47,995 nt of DNA, taken from assembly GCA_944349855.1 (NCBI GenBank), contig CALVNS010000021.1:1-47995 (forward strand), in the 5' to 3' direction. The notes below the pieces were generated by a model. The model saw nothing but the letters and a program-made list of their open reading frames with translations, did no database searches and was not told the origin of the DNA. Of this stretch, positions 8,594 through 17,331 are shown piece after piece; positions within the stretch are counted from its first letter, which is position 1; each line of letters opens with the position of its first letter. Origin of the DNA: an uncultured Eubacteriales bacterium (GTDB taxonomy: Bacteria > Bacillota > Clostridia > Christensenellales > Aristaeellaceae). Position numbers and translations under genes: made by a program.

Positions 8594-10474
8594 TTACAGG
8601 CGCTCGCGAACGCCCTGTGCGATCTGCTCCGGCATGAGCCCGCACAGGGTGAGCAGCTCGTCGACAGATCCATGTGTCACAAACCGATCTCCGATCGTCA
8701 TGCAGCCGCGCGGCGAGGGGAGCCCTTCCTCCATGCACGCCATGGCGATGGACTGTCCCAGCCCTCCGGCGGGAACATTTTCCTCGATCACAAAGACCGG
8801 TCGTCCGCCGGAAAATGCGCGACACACGCTCTGCCGGTCCAGCGGTTTGAGCGTCGAAGCATTGATCACCGCGACCTCGACGCCCGCGTCATGCAACAGT
8901 CCTGCCGCAAGCAGCGCATGGCGCACCATCCGCCCGTGCGCAATCAAGACGGCCTGTTCTCCCTCTCGCAGCCACTGCCAGACGCCGGGCTCAAACGCCC
9001 GCGCTTCACACAGGTCGCTCAGGTCAATGCCTTCCTTCACATATCGAATGGCCAAAGGCCCTTCGCACGCAATGCTCTTTTGGAGCATCTGCGCCAGCTC
9101 TGTATTGCTGCTCGCCTCCCACACCTGCATGTTTGGCATGGAGGAAAACATCGCCAGGTCAAACACGCCGTGATGTGTCTTTCCGTCCGAACCTACGAGC
9201 CCTGCATGGTCGACCAGCAGGCAAACGGGTAACCCCTGGAGGCAAATATCGTGTAGAATCTGGTCGTATGCACGCTGTAGAAATGTCGAATATACCGCAA
9301 AATATGGGCGCATGCCACCGCGAGCGAGACCTGCCGCCATGGTGACGGCATGCTCCTCTGCGATGCCCACATCGAAAAAGCGATCCCTATGCCGGCTCAC
9401 AAAGGGCAAAAGCCCGGTGCCCGAGGTCATGGCCGCCGTGATTGCAACGACGCGCGCGTCCGCATCGGCCATCTGCGTCAGCGTCTGGCCGATGATGCTG
9501 CTCGTTCCCGGCAATGCCGGCTGCTTTTTCTGCGCGCCATCCTCCAGAAAGAACGGTGCGATGCCATGGTACTTCTCCGGTTTGCGTTCCGCACGCTCGT
9601 ATCCGCGCCCCTTGCAGGTGATCACGTGAATGAGAATCGGCGTATCGGTCACCTTCTTGGCCTGCGAAAGCACGTGCTCCATCATCGCGATGTCATGCCC
9701 GTCGATCGGACCCAGATAGCGGAAGCCAAGCGACTCGAAAAACTCGCCATGCACCCAGAAATGCTTGACAGCATTCTTCATCTTTTCCAAGCGCGCCGCT
9801 GCGCGCAGCCCGATGAAGGGGATGCGTTCGATACCACGCTTGACCGCCTTTTTCGTGCCGCGCCAGCTTGCGCTCGAGCGCAGCTTTGTCAGGTGATTGG
9901 CCATCGCGCCGACATTGCGCGAGATGGACATCTCGTTGTCGTTGAGCACGACGATCAGGCGCGTAGCCCTTCCGTTTTCCTCATTGAAGTTCCCCGCGTC
10001 GTTCATCGCCTCGTAGCACATTCCGCCGGTCAAAGCTCCGTCGCCCACGATCGCCACGACATTATAGTCCTCCCCCGCAATATCGCGCGCGCGCGCCATA
10101 CCGAGCGCGGAGGAAATGGCCGTGGAGGAATGGCCCGTGTCGAACACGTCGTGCTCGCTCTCTTCCCTGCACGGAAACCCGCTGATGCCCCCATAGGTGC
10201 GCAGGGTACGAAATGCGTTCAGGCGCCCCGTCAGCAGCTTATGCGCATACGTCTGGTGTCCAACGTCAAAGATCAGCTTGTCACGGCCGCTGTCAAACAC
10301 GCGGTGTAGCGCCACCGTCAGATCGACGATACCGAGGTTGGACGCCAGATGTCCTCCATTTTCCGCCACAGTATCGATGATCTCCTGGCGCAGCTCGCCG
10401 GCCAGCTGCTCAAGTTCGGGCGTTGACAGGCTCTTCAGGTCCTGCGGCCCCCGGATTTTGGGAAGTATCTCCAT
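8594..10474 (-). CDS. dxs: 1-deoxy-D-xylulose-5-phosphate synthase
   Basis: DXS condenses pyruvate and glyceraldehyde-3-phosphate, with thiamine diphosphate, to start the MEP isoprenoid pathway. The 626-residue protein has DVGHQTYAHKLLTGR near the N-terminus, the thiamine-diphosphate motif GDGALTGGMCYEAMNDAG continuing to NDNEMSIS, and the transketolase-type DVGIAEEHAVTMAAGLA. The start at 10474 (MEILPKI) matches the family; upstream codons in frame are not homologous. With ispA close by, the cluster covers early and late steps of isoprenoid synthesis. Confidence 0.96.
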   Translation of the reverse strand: MEILPKIRGPQDLKSLSTPELEQLAGELRQEIIDTVAENGGHLASNLGIVDLTVALHRVFDSGRDKLIFDVGHQTYAHKLLTGRLNAFRTLRTYGGISGFPCREESEHDVFDTGHSSTAISSALGMARARDIAGEDYNVVAIVGDGALTGGMCYEAMNDAGNFNEENGRATRLIVVLNDNEMSISRNVGAMANHLTKLRSSASWRGTKKAVKRGIERIPFIGLRAAARLEKMKNAVKHFWVHGEFFESLGFRYLGPIDGHDIAMMEHVLSQAKKVTDTPILIHVITCKGRGYERAERKPEKYHGIAPFFLEDGAQKKQPALPGTSSIIGQTLTQMADADARVVAITAAMTSGTGLLPFVSRHRDRFFDVGIAEEHAVTMAAGLARGGMRPYFAVYSTFLQRAYDQILHDICLQGLPVCLLVDHAGLVGSDGKTHHGVFDLAMFSSMPNMQVWEASSNTELAQMLQKSIACEGPLAIRYVKEGIDLSDLCEARAFEPGVWQWLREGEQAVLIAHGRMVRHALLAAGLLHDAGVEVAVINASTLKPLDRQSVCRAFSGGRPVFVIEENVPAGGLGQSIAMACMEEGLPSPRGCMTIGDRFVTHGSVDELLTLCGLMPEQIAQGVRERL

Positions 10475-10546
10475 GCATCTACACACTCCGTCTCGTACAA
10501 TGCGCCGCCCTCCGCCTGTCTTCAGGTCACGTTCAAGCGGCAAAAA

Positions 10547-10586
10547 AGCGGTCGTTTTCCGCCCGCCACCAGCCTGTCCGGCGGGC
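10547..10586 (-). terminator. Possible terminator or attenuator between the DUF212 gene and dxs
   Basis: On the minus strand GCCCGCC and GGCGGGC (10561-10567 and 10580-10586) can pair around a 12-base loop, followed by GGAAAACGACCGCTTTTTT. The T-run is displaced by about 14 bases, so termination is doubtful. The gap of 123 bases is the largest between genes of this block. I saw no convincing promoter for dxs. Confidence 0.35.
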
Positions 10587-10597
10587 TGCAACCCACC

Positions 10598-11044
10598 TCA
10601 GCCCAACAGTATGCCGACCAGCACCCCCAGGAGCGCACCTGCGGCGACCTGCACCGGCGTATGTCCGATGAGTTCCTTGAGCTTTTCCTCGTCCCATCCC
10701 TGTCCGCTCTTGAACATATCCTCTAGGATGCGGTTCAAAACGGCAGCCTGCCGGCCCGCTGCCCGCCGCACCCCCGCCGCATCGTACATGACAATCAGCG
10801 TAAAGCACACCGACAGTGCGAAGATAGACGAAGAAGCCCCATTGTGAAAGCCGATCGCGGTGGTGATCGCGCACACAAAAGCCGAATGCGAGCTGGGCAT
10901 GCCGCCCGCACCGACCAAGCGATGCACGTCAAACCGCTTTTGCAGCACCAATGTCAGCAGCACCTTGATGCCTTGTGCAGCAAGCCACGCAGCCAATCCC
11001 GCCCAAAGAACCCGATTTTCAAAGGCTTCGAACAGCGTATCCAA
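10598..11044 (-). CDS. DUF212 (divergent PAP2-like) membrane protein
   Basis: The 148-residue product matches the YuiD/DUF212 family, distantly related to PAP2 acid phosphatases: QGIKVLLTLVLQKRFDVHRLVGAGGMPSSHSAFVCA carries the family GGMPSSHSA segment, followed by MYDAAGVRRAAGRQA and a C-terminal GHTPVQVAAGALLG. About four hydrophobic segments are visible. The TTG at 11044 is the start: AAGGAGGG lies seven bases before it and upstream codons are not conserved. It sits 13 bases after ispA. A lipid-phosphate role (for example on prenyl diphosphates, given ispA and dxs next door) is an inference only. Confidence 0.85.
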   Translation of the reverse strand: MDTLFEAFENRVLWAGLAAWLAAQGIKVLLTLVLQKRFDVHRLVGAGGMPSSHSAFVCAITTAIGFHNGASSSIFALSVCFTLIVMYDAAGVRRAAGRQAAVLNRILEDMFKSGQGWDEEKLKELIGHTPVQVAAGALLGVLVGILLG

Positions 11045-11057
11045 CGTCGTTCCCTCC

Positions 11058-11966
11058 TTATGCGCGGCGAGCACGCAAGTTTTGTACAAACGCACGCAGG
11101 TACGCCGCACGATCGCCAAATTCCTCCAGTGATGCGATCGCTTGCGTCCAGAGCGCATCCGCCATGGCGTGCGCTCGTTGTACGCCATACAGGGCGGGCC
11201 ATGTCATCTTCCCGCGTTCCGCATCCATGCCGGTTGCCTTTCCCAAGCTCGCCGCATCACCTTCAATATCCAGCAGATCGTCCTGAATTTGAAAGGCCAT
11301 GCCGATGCTATGTCCGAATGCTTCGAGCGCATGCATGATGTGTTCATCCGCCTCAGCGATACAGGCTGCGGCCAGCAGCGGGGCGGTCAGCAGGTCTGCC
11401 GTCTTGTGCTGATGAACATAGGAAAGCGCTGCTTCGTCCATCTGCCGGTGTTCATATAGCAGATCAATGCTTTGCCCTGCAATCATGCCCGTCACCCCAG
11501 CGCGCACGGCAATGGCCTCTATGGCGCGCACATGCCCTTGCAGGTGTTGCGGGTAGCGCAGGGCATTTTGTAACATGCATTCAAATGCGAAGTTAAGCAG
11601 TCCATCGCCCGCCAAAATGGCCGCTCCGACGCCGTATACCTTATGGTTTGTGGGCTTGCCGCGGCGCAGGTCATCATCATCCATGCCCGGCAGGTCGTCA
11701 TGGATCAGCGAATAGGTATGGATCATTTCAATTGCGCAGGCAGGGCACAGCGCCTCTTGCGGATCGACATGCAACATATCCGCAGTTGCCAGCATCAGCA
11801 CGGGCCTCACGCGCTTCCCGCCAGCCAGCAAGCTGTAACGCATGCTCTGACACAGCCCTTCTGGAATTTTACCGGTTTCCCATGCCGCCTGCGCCTCGGG
11901 CAGCAGCGCACGGAGCCCTTCCTCTACGCGCGCGACATAGCGGGCATTTTGCGCTTCATAGTTCAT
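11058..11966 (-). CDS. ispA: Geranylgeranyl/farnesyl diphosphate synthase (polyprenyl synthetase)
   Basis: This enzyme chain-elongates dimethylallyl diphosphate with isopentenyl diphosphate. The 302-residue protein carries the first Asp-rich motif in IHDDLPGMDDDDLRRGKPTNH, and the second in FQIQDDLLDIEGD, plus GGKRVRPVLML and HQHKTADLLTAP. The two small residues and length agree with short-chain (C15) bacterial enzymes. It overlaps the end of xseB by four bases (ATGA), so the two are translationally coupled. Confidence 0.94.
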   Translation of the reverse strand: MNYEAQNARYVARVEEGLRALLPEAQAAWETGKIPEGLCQSMRYSLLAGGKRVRPVLMLATADMLHVDPQEALCPACAIEMIHTYSLIHDDLPGMDDDDLRRGKPTNHKVYGVGAAILAGDGLLNFAFECMLQNALRYPQHLQGHVRAIEAIAVRAGVTGMIAGQSIDLLYEHRQMDEAALSYVHQHKTADLLTAPLLAAACIAEADEHIMHALEAFGHSIGMAFQIQDDLLDIEGDAASLGKATGMDAERGKMTWPALYGVQRAHAMADALWTQAIASLEEFGDRAAYLRAFVQNLRARRA

Positions 11967-12205
11967 TTCTCCACCTCAAAAGGCGTCGCCTCTTTTTCGT
12001 CCCTCGCCCCGGCGCGGATCTGCTCGATGCGCTGCTGAGCGCCCTGCAGCATTGCGCTCAGCTCTCCATACAGCGCCATTCCCTCTTCGTACGCGCCAAG
12101 CGCCTGCTCCAACGCCATGGAACCATCCTCCATTCCAGAGGCCAACGCCTCCAGCTTCTCCAGGCCTTCTTCAAACGTCGGCTTTGCCTTTTTCTTCGCA
12201 GGCAT
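11963..12205 (-). CDS. xseB: Exodeoxyribonuclease VII small subunit
   Basis: XseB binds the large subunit XseA to form exonuclease VII, a single-strand-specific nuclease. The 80-residue protein has the family core FEEGLEKLEALASGMEDG and LEQALGAYEEGMAL. The ATG at 12205 follows GGAGG at seven bases; an ATG two codons earlier is possible. It starts inside the 3' end of xseA (35-base overlap) and ends in the ispA start codon. Confidence 0.94.
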   Translation of the reverse strand: MPAKKKAKPTFEEGLEKLEALASGMEDGSMALEQALGAYEEGMALYGELSAMLQGAQQRIEQIRAGARDEKEATPFEVEK

Positions 12206-13391
12206 GCGCATCCCTCCAATCCTTCACCTCGGCCCGAGCCTGGCCGGCTTCCAGGTGAAGCGTAATTTGATCTCCTCTTTCCAGGCGACGCACAGGCTTC
12301 TCTGCCAGTGTCACATAGGCATATCCGCGCGAGAGGACGCCCTTGGGGCTGAGCGCATCCAGCCGCCCTTTTACGGACTGCAGTGCCTGCGCACGCGCAT
12401 CCAGCGCGCGTATCATGCGCGCATCCAACAGCGTACGCATGTGTAAAAGCTGCTCGCGCCGTCTTTCCAATGTGCGCGTAGGGCCATACGCTTGCACAAC
12501 TGCGCGCGCATGCATCAGGCGCGCACCCAGCGCCTGCATACGTGCATCCATGCGCTGCTCAAGCAGGGCTGCGCAGCCCTCCAGAACGGCGCGGAGCTCC
12601 TCCTGCGACGGCACCACACGTTCCGCCGCCGCCGATGGGGTCGGCGCACGCAGGTCCGCAACAAAGTCTGCGATGGTAAAGTCCGTCTCATGCCCGACAG
12701 CCGAGACGACGGGCTTCTTGCAGGCAAAGATCGCGCGCGCAACGGCCTCTTCATTAAAGGCCCATAGCTCTTCAAGGGAGCCGCCGCCACGCCCGACGAT
12801 GATGACGTCGACCGAAGGAAGCGCATCCAGTGTGCGCAGAGCCTTGACGATTTCACCTGCAGCCGCCTCTCCCTGAACGCTGGCCGGGCAGAGGAGTAAA
12901 TGCACGCCCGGATTGCGGCGTGTTGCGACGCTGATGATGTCTCGCACGGCCGCCCCCGTCGCCGAGGTCACGACCCCCACTGTTCGCGGCAACAGCGGAA
13001 TGGGTTTTTTGAGAGACGCATCGAAAAGGCCCTCCTGTTCCAGGGTGGCCTTGAGCTGTTCAAAGCGCAAATATAAATCGCCAACGCCATCACGGCGCAT
13101 GGACTCCGCATAAAACTGATACTGTCCCGTCTGCGCATAGAGGCTGACCGAACCTTCAAGCACGACGCGCATGCCATCGCGCGGCTCCATGCGCAAGCCG
13201 AACGCATGCTGGCGAAACATTACGCACGCGATGCGGGCCCCCTCGTCCTTGAGCGAAAAATACAGGTGTCCGGAGGGCGTATGCCGCTTAAAGTTGCTGA
13301 TCTCTCCGCGCAGCGACAGGCCGCGCAGCATCGGGTCGGACGCGAGCGTTCGCCGCACGTATTCGTTGAGTTGGGATACCGATACGACCAC
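12171..13391 (-). CDS. xseA: Exodeoxyribonuclease VII large subunit
   Basis: XseA is the catalytic subunit of exonuclease VII. The 406-residue product has the N-terminal OB-fold (VSQLNEYVRRTLASDP, LRGEISNFKRHTPSGHLYFSLKD) and the catalytic region with TSATGAAVRDII, the IIVGRGGGSLEELWAFN segment and SAVGHETDFTIADFVADLRAPTPSAAAE. A GTG start at 13391 follows GAGGGGG. It lies 18 bases after folD and overlaps xseB. Complete. Confidence 0.96.
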   Translation of the reverse strand: MVVSVSQLNEYVRRTLASDPMLRGLSLRGEISNFKRHTPSGHLYFSLKDEGARIACVMFRQHAFGLRMEPRDGMRVVLEGSVSLYAQTGQYQFYAESMRRDGVGDLYLRFEQLKATLEQEGLFDASLKKPIPLLPRTVGVVTSATGAAVRDIISVATRRNPGVHLLLCPASVQGEAAAGEIVKALRTLDALPSVDVIIVGRGGGSLEELWAFNEEAVARAIFACKKPVVSAVGHETDFTIADFVADLRAPTPSAAAERVVPSQEELRAVLEGCAALLEQRMDARMQALGARLMHARAVVQAYGPTRTLERRREQLLHMRTLLDARMIRALDARAQALQSVKGRLDALSPKGVLSRGYAYVTLAEKPVRRLERGDQITLHLEAGQARAEVKDWRDAHACEEKGKADV

Positions 13392-13409
13392 GCGTCCCCC
13401 TCACTTTCG

Positions 13410-14258
13410 TCACTTCATCTGCAGACGCGCCGCATCGAGCGTATTTTTGAGCAACATGGTGATCGTCATCTGCCCTACGCCGCCGGGAACGGGCGTCAAA
13501 AAACCCGCGACCTCGCTGACGGATTCGAAGTCTACGTCGCCGACGACCTGACCGTTCACGCGGTTGATGCCAACGTCTACGACCACCGCGCCCGGTTTGA
13601 CCATATCTGCCGTGATGAAACCCGCCTTGCCCACTGCGGCGACGAGGATATCTGCGCCGCGCGTCATTTGCGCCAGGTTCTTTGTGCGCGAGTGGCAGAT
13701 GGTCACCGTCGCGTTCTGCGCGAGCAAAAGCAGCGCCATGGGCTTGCCTACGATGTTGGAGCGTCCCACGACCACCGCGTTACGCCCGCAGATCGGCACG
13801 TCATAATGACGAAGAATTTCCATCACACCGCCGGGCGTACAGGCGACGAATCCCTTTTCTCCGTTGAGCAGCTTGCCCGCATTGACGGGCGTAAAGCCGT
13901 CCACGTCCTTGCGGGGATCGATCAACGCGATGACGGGCGTCGCATCCAAGTGGCGCGGCAGCGGCAGCTGAACAAGAATGCCATGCACCTGCGGATCCGC
14001 GCTCAGCTTGCGCACGGTGTCCTCCAGTTCCGCCTGCGTGCATTCCGCGCAGAGGCGAAGGACCGTAGAACGAATGCCCAACTTTTCGCAGGCGCGCTCT
14101 TTGTTGCGCACATAGATCTGGCTGGCCGGATCTTCGCCCACGAGCACGACGGCCAAATGTGGCTTTACGCCCTCGGCTTCCAGCTCCCGCACGCGCAGCG
14201 CAAGCTTGTCCCGAACGGCCGCGGATACGGCCCTGCCATCCATCAGGGTTGCAGACAT
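13410..14258 (-). CDS. folD: Bifunctional methylenetetrahydrofolate dehydrogenase/cyclohydrolase FolD
   Basis: FolD interconverts 5,10-methylene-, methenyl- and 10-formyl-tetrahydrofolate with NADP. Seen are [19 protein letters not shown] (with the catalytic Lys region), [13 protein letters not shown], the DPRKDVDGF stretch, [21 protein letters not shown] for NADP binding and [12 protein letters not shown]. The ATG at 14258 (282 residues) follows GGAGG at nine bases; the longer frame upstream is unrelated. It sits four bases after the TsaD-like gene and works with glyA (36306) in one-carbon metabolism. Confidence 0.96.
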   Translation of the reverse strand: MSATLMDGRAVSAAVRDKLALRVRELEAEGVKPHLAVVLVGEDPASQIYVRNKERACEKLGIRSTVLRLCAECTQAELEDTVRKLSADPQVHGILVQLPLPRHLDATPVIALIDPRKDVDGFTPVNAGKLLNGEKGFVACTPGGVMEILRHYDVPICGRNAVVVGRSNIVGKPMALLLLAQNATVTICHSRTKNLAQMTRGADILVAAVGKAGFITADMVKPGAVVVDVGINRVNGQVVGDVDFESVSEVAGFLTPVPGGVGQMTITMLLKNTLDAARLQMK

Positions 14259-14262
14259 GTCT

Positions 14263-15210
14263 TCACGCCTCCATTTCTCTTTTTCTCTCCAGACCGAGCA
14301 GCGCAACGCCCACTGCGTTGTCTCCCGCCAGCTCAGGTCTTGCAAAGTACAGCTCCACTTTCAAGCGCCTGCGTTGCACGCGCTCCGTCAACAGACGGCG
14401 CAGGTATGCAGAGGATGCCACGCCGCCCGCGAGCAGCGCCTTGCGCATGCCCGTCTGCTCGACAGCTGCCGTGAGCATGCGCAGGATCGAGCGCGCAAGC
14501 AGCGAGAAGACCTCTGCCGCCGCATCCTCCTGTGAGATATCGCCTGCATCGATCAATCGCAGGATCTTCGTCTCCGCCCCTGAAAGCGAGCAGTTCAACC
14601 CTCGAATGCTGACGCCGAGGCGCTCGCAGGCCTGTCCACGCATCGCCAGGCGCTCCAACGCAGGCCCGGCCGGAAATGAAAGCCCTATCCGCACGCCCAC
14701 TCGATCGATAAGCTGGCCCGCATGCAAGTCAAGCGAGCCGCCCAGCAGAGAAAGCCCTCCGTCGCGAACGCCCAGCAGCTCCGTCGTCCCGCCGGACAGG
14801 TGCAGCGCCAAGAACTTCTCCGCGTCCAGTCCGGAATCCACCCGTGCGGCGCGAACATGCCCTTCCTGGTGGCTGACGAAAAAAAACGGCACGCGCAGCA
14901 GCGATGCGGCCGCGCGTGCATGACTCTCGCCGGCTTTGAATACCGGCATATAGGATGCTTCCGCCGGCCGGGGACGCGTGCTGGCGCATACTGCGGCCAC
15001 CTCGCATCCCGAAAGGTCATGCATCGCCTCCTGTAGAAGCTCAGGCAGCGCAGCGACGTGCTGAAACAGCCCCTCGGACTGCTGCAAACCCCGCTCACCC
15101 ATCGGTACGTGAAGAAGGCGGCGGCGTGAGGACAGGATTTGCCCATCCCATGAGACGGCCGCCACCGAGGTCGTATAACAGCTCGTATCAAATCCCAGAA
15201 CGGCCCTCAT
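14263..15210 (-). CDS. TsaD/Kae1-like paralogue (peptidase M22 family protein)
   Basis: The 315-residue protein resembles TsaD (the tRNA t6A enzyme) but is a divergent paralogue. It keeps the ASKHA-type start [15 protein letters not shown], the metal-ligand-like motif HQEGH near residue 127, [11 protein letters not shown] and [13 protein letters not shown], but the family-wide NTDNAAMI-like ending is replaced by [12 protein letters not shown]. Genes like this are common between nusB and xseA/folD in Clostridia and are usually annotated as O-sialoglycoprotein endopeptidase, a name without support. The start overlaps nusB by four bases. Whether it is a t6A enzyme, a TsaB-like partner or something else is not visible. 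Confidence 0.8.
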   Translation of the reverse strand: MRAVLGFDTSCYTTSVAAVSWDGQILSSRRRLLHVPMGERGLQQSEGLFQHVAALPELLQEAMHDLSGCEVAAVCASTRPRPAEASYMPVFKAGESHARAAASLLRVPFFFVSHQEGHVRAARVDSGLDAEKFLALHLSGGTTELLGVRDGGLSLLGGSLDLHAGQLIDRVGVRIGLSFPAGPALERLAMRGQACERLGVSIRGLNCSLSGAETKILRLIDAGDISQEDAAAEVFSLLARSILRMLTAAVEQTGMRKALLAGGVASSAYLRRLLTERVQRRRLKVELYFARPELAGDNAVGVALLGLERKREMEA

Positions 15211-15611
15211 CTCTCGCGCTCCAACTTACGGTTCAGGTTGCCCAGCACGCCGTTGATAAACGCGCCCGACTGCTCCGTAGAAAACTTTCGGGCCAGCTCA
15301 ATCGCCTCGTTGATGGTGACAGCCGGTGGGATGTCATCCATGTGCAGCAATTCATACGTAGCCAAGCGCAAAATTGCCAGATCGACCCGTGCGAGGCGAT
15401 CGATCGCCCAATCCTGCGCAAACTCGCCGATCCTCCGGTCGACGTCATGCAGCGCCGCAAAGACGCCCTCCGTGACCGTCTCAATGTATCTTGCGTCGTC
15501 TTGATCCGGCACAAATTCGATCATGCCGCCGAGGGTTTCCTCGCCCGAGCCGCCCATCATGCGCTCGTAAATCAGTTGCATCGCCGCCTCGCGGGCTGCA
15601 GATCGCGCCAT
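15207..15611 (-). CDS. nusB: Transcription antitermination factor NusB
   Basis: NusB with NusE binds boxA RNA to prevent termination in rRNA operons. The 134-residue product has RSAAREAAMQLIYER, IDRRIGEFAQDW, LARVDLAILRLATYELL and TINEAIELARKFS with FINGVLG near the end, all in family order. It is the first gene of the block running to tlyA, 45 bases after the DUF2273 gene. Confidence 0.95.
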   Translation of the reverse strand: MARSAAREAAMQLIYERMMGGSGEETLGGMIEFVPDQDDARYIETVTEGVFAALHDVDRRIGEFAQDWAIDRLARVDLAILRLATYELLHMDDIPPAVTINEAIELARKFSTEQSGAFINGVLGNLNRKLERER

Positions 15612-15656
15612 CTTCTTCTCCTACTCCGTTTCCATGATCATTTTTTCCTGCGTACA

Positions 15657-15890
15657 TCACCTTTCCTGGCGATGAAACAGGTCCAGCAGCCGCCCAATAA
15701 AGGCCCGCTTGTCCCGCACGCCGCCAAGAAACGCGCTCACCGCAAAGCATACGCAGATCAGCAACGTACGCCAAAACCCGATGAGCAAGAGCAAAATCGC
15801 AACGACCACGCCTACCAGGCCCCATACAATCACGGAAACCGGCGTGCCAGGCGTAAAAGCCTGCGAAAGAATCTGCTTTAACTTTTCCAC
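15657..15890 (-). CDS. DUF2273 small membrane protein
   Basis: A 77-residue protein with two hydrophobic segments (VIVWGLVGVVVAILLLLIGF and TLLICVCFAVSAFLGGVR) and the C-terminal FIGRLLDLFHRQ, matching the DUF2273 proteins that accompany AmaP and Asp23 in Firmicutes. It overlaps the end of amaP by 13 bases. Its role is unknown; association with the Asp23-AmaP envelope-stress assembly is inferred from the neighbourhood. Confidence 0.85.
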   Translation of the reverse strand: MEKLKQILSQAFTPGTPVSVIVWGLVGVVVAILLLLIGFWRTLLICVCFAVSAFLGGVRDKRAFIGRLLDLFHRQER

Positions 15891-16732
15891 GGGTACCCCT
15901 CATTTGCGCTGGTCGCGCCGTCTGTTTCGTCTTGCACGTCTTCCCGCATATCCTGTGGCTTTTCCGCATCCATCGCCTGATCAACGCCCTGCGTTTCCGG
16001 AGCATTCTCCGCTTCCGTCCGCTGTTGCTGCGAAACCTGAGAGGCTTGCGCAGCAGGCGCCTCCGGCTCCTTCTGCGGTGTCTTTTCCGGTTCCTTCTTG
16101 GGCAGAGGATCAAACACGGGCTCCGGACTACGCGCAAATGCGGGCGCTGTCTGAAGGCGGGCGGGAATCGCATAGGGCGAGGCGCTAGACTCCTGCGCGT
16201 CCGTTGTGTTATCCACTATCACACGTACCTCGCGCACGTCGACGCCAGAACAGGCCTCCAAGTATTGCTTGATCTGCTTTTGTAACGCTGCCACGGCCAG
16301 CGGAATGCTGATGTCCGCCGCGAGCGTCACATGCACGTCGACCTGCACGGCATCGCCGTCGCTGCGCAGGGTGGAAGAGATGATTTTCAATTCGGCATGC
16401 TGCGCAAGGCACTTAGCGACGAGCGCCTCCAGCGCCTTCACGGAGATCTTGACGCTGCCGTTCTCGTTCTTCTGCACGGCAAAATTGCGCCGCTGTCCGC
16501 GCCCGCCTGGAAGAATGATCCAAAACAGCGCCACTCCAAAGGCAGCAAACGCCACCGCGAGCGCGCATGCCAAGATGCGCCGCCAGACGCCGCTTTGAAG
16601 CCATTCAAGCGCATAGCCCAACGTCTGCGCAGTACCCGTCCTGATGCCGACCGCGCCCAACGTCACAGCCGCGCCGAGGAAAACCAGCGCGGCGACGACG
16701 ATCAGCAGACGATCCAAAAAGGGATGCTTCAT
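15878..16732 (-). CDS. amaP: Alkaline shock response membrane anchor protein AmaP
   Basis: AmaP anchors Asp23 to the cytoplasmic membrane. The 284-residue protein has two N-terminal membrane segments (about residues 8-31 and 49-72) and a soluble domain with ISVKALEALVAKCL and LEACSGVDVREVRVIVDNT, itself related to Asp23. It then carries an unusually long, low-complexity Pro/Glu/Gln/Asp-rich tail of about 100 residues, which is probably disordered. It starts 33 bases after asp23. The tail is longer than in AmaP proteins I recall, so its function is open. Confidence 0.85.
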   Translation of the reverse strand: MKHPFLDRLLIVVAALVFLGAAVTLGAVGIRTGTAQTLGYALEWLQSGVWRRILACALAVAFAAFGVALFWIILPGGRGQRRNFAVQKNENGSVKISVKALEALVAKCLAQHAELKIISSTLRSDGDAVQVDVHVTLAADISIPLAVAALQKQIKQYLEACSGVDVREVRVIVDNTTDAQESSASPYAIPARLQTAPAFARSPEPVFDPLPKKEPEKTPQKEPEAPAAQASQVSQQQRTEAENAPETQGVDQAMDAEKPQDMREDVQDETDGATSANEGYPWKS

Positions 16733-16765
16733 CTTCTCATCCTCCGTTCATGCGCTTTGCCGGCC

Positions 16766-17263
16766 TCATGCTTTTGGCGATTCATCCTCCTGCGCCCCTT
16801 CGCCCGGCGCGGCGGTTTCCTCTGCAACCTTGGCCTCCACTTGGGCCTGCAACCGCGCCATCTCCTGGCTCTGTTGCAGCTCCTTGTTTTCCTTTTCGAA
16901 GCTGACGCCCATCACATGCACGTCCACGCTGATGACGTGCAAGCCCGTCATGGACTCGACGGACTTACGGATGTTCTCCTGCACGTTTTGACCGACCACC
17001 TGAATGGGCATGCCATAGTCCACCACGATGGACACGTCGACGGTCACCTCTTCGGCTCCAACCTCGACCTTCACGCCGCGCAAAAGCGCGGACTTCGCCT
17101 TGCCGCTGAGGATGCCGGAAATTGCCGACGGACCCGACATACCCGCAACGCCGTCCACTTCAGAGGTCGCCACGCCCACGATGGTCGCGATGACCTCATT
17201 GGCATACGTGATGGTTCCCTTTGCGCTCGTATCGTCAACGTTTACAGGCAGATTTTCGCTCAT
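16766..17263 (-). CDS. asp23: Asp23/Gls24 family alkaline shock protein
   Basis: Asp23-family proteins polymerise at the membrane through AmaP and are linked to cell-envelope stress. The 165-residue product has the typical GTITYANEVIATIVGVATSEVDGVAGM start, followed by KVEVGAEEVTVDVSIVVDYG and VENIRKSVESMTGLHVISVDVHVMGVSF (read in pieces from the sequence), with a short acidic C-terminus. The ATG at 17263 follows AGGAGG at ten bases. A promoter at 17294-17322 lets asp23-amaP-DUF2273 be expressed apart from spoIIIA. Confidence 0.92.
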   Translation of the reverse strand: MSENLPVNVDDTSAKGTITYANEVIATIVGVATSEVDGVAGMSGPSAISGILSGKAKSALLRGVKVEVGAEEVTVDVSIVVDYGMPIQVVGQNVQENIRKSVESMTGLHVISVDVHVMGVSFEKENKELQQSQEMARLQAQVEAKVAEETAAPGEGAQEDESPKA

Positions 17264-17293
17264 GTTTTTTACACCTCCTTGAGGATATACTCT

Positions 17294-17322
17294 AGTATAA
17301 CAGATTTTGATCGGAATGACAA
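17294..17322 (-). promoter_or_regulatory. Sigma-A-type promoter for asp23-amaP-DUF2273
   Basis: On the minus strand TTGTCA (17322-17317) and TATACT (17299-17294) are spaced by exactly 17 bases. It lies just after the spoIIIAH stop, with an expected start near 17287 and the asp23 Shine-Dalgarno site AGGAGG directly after. Confidence 0.75.
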
Positions 17323-17331
17323 ATCCCAGCT

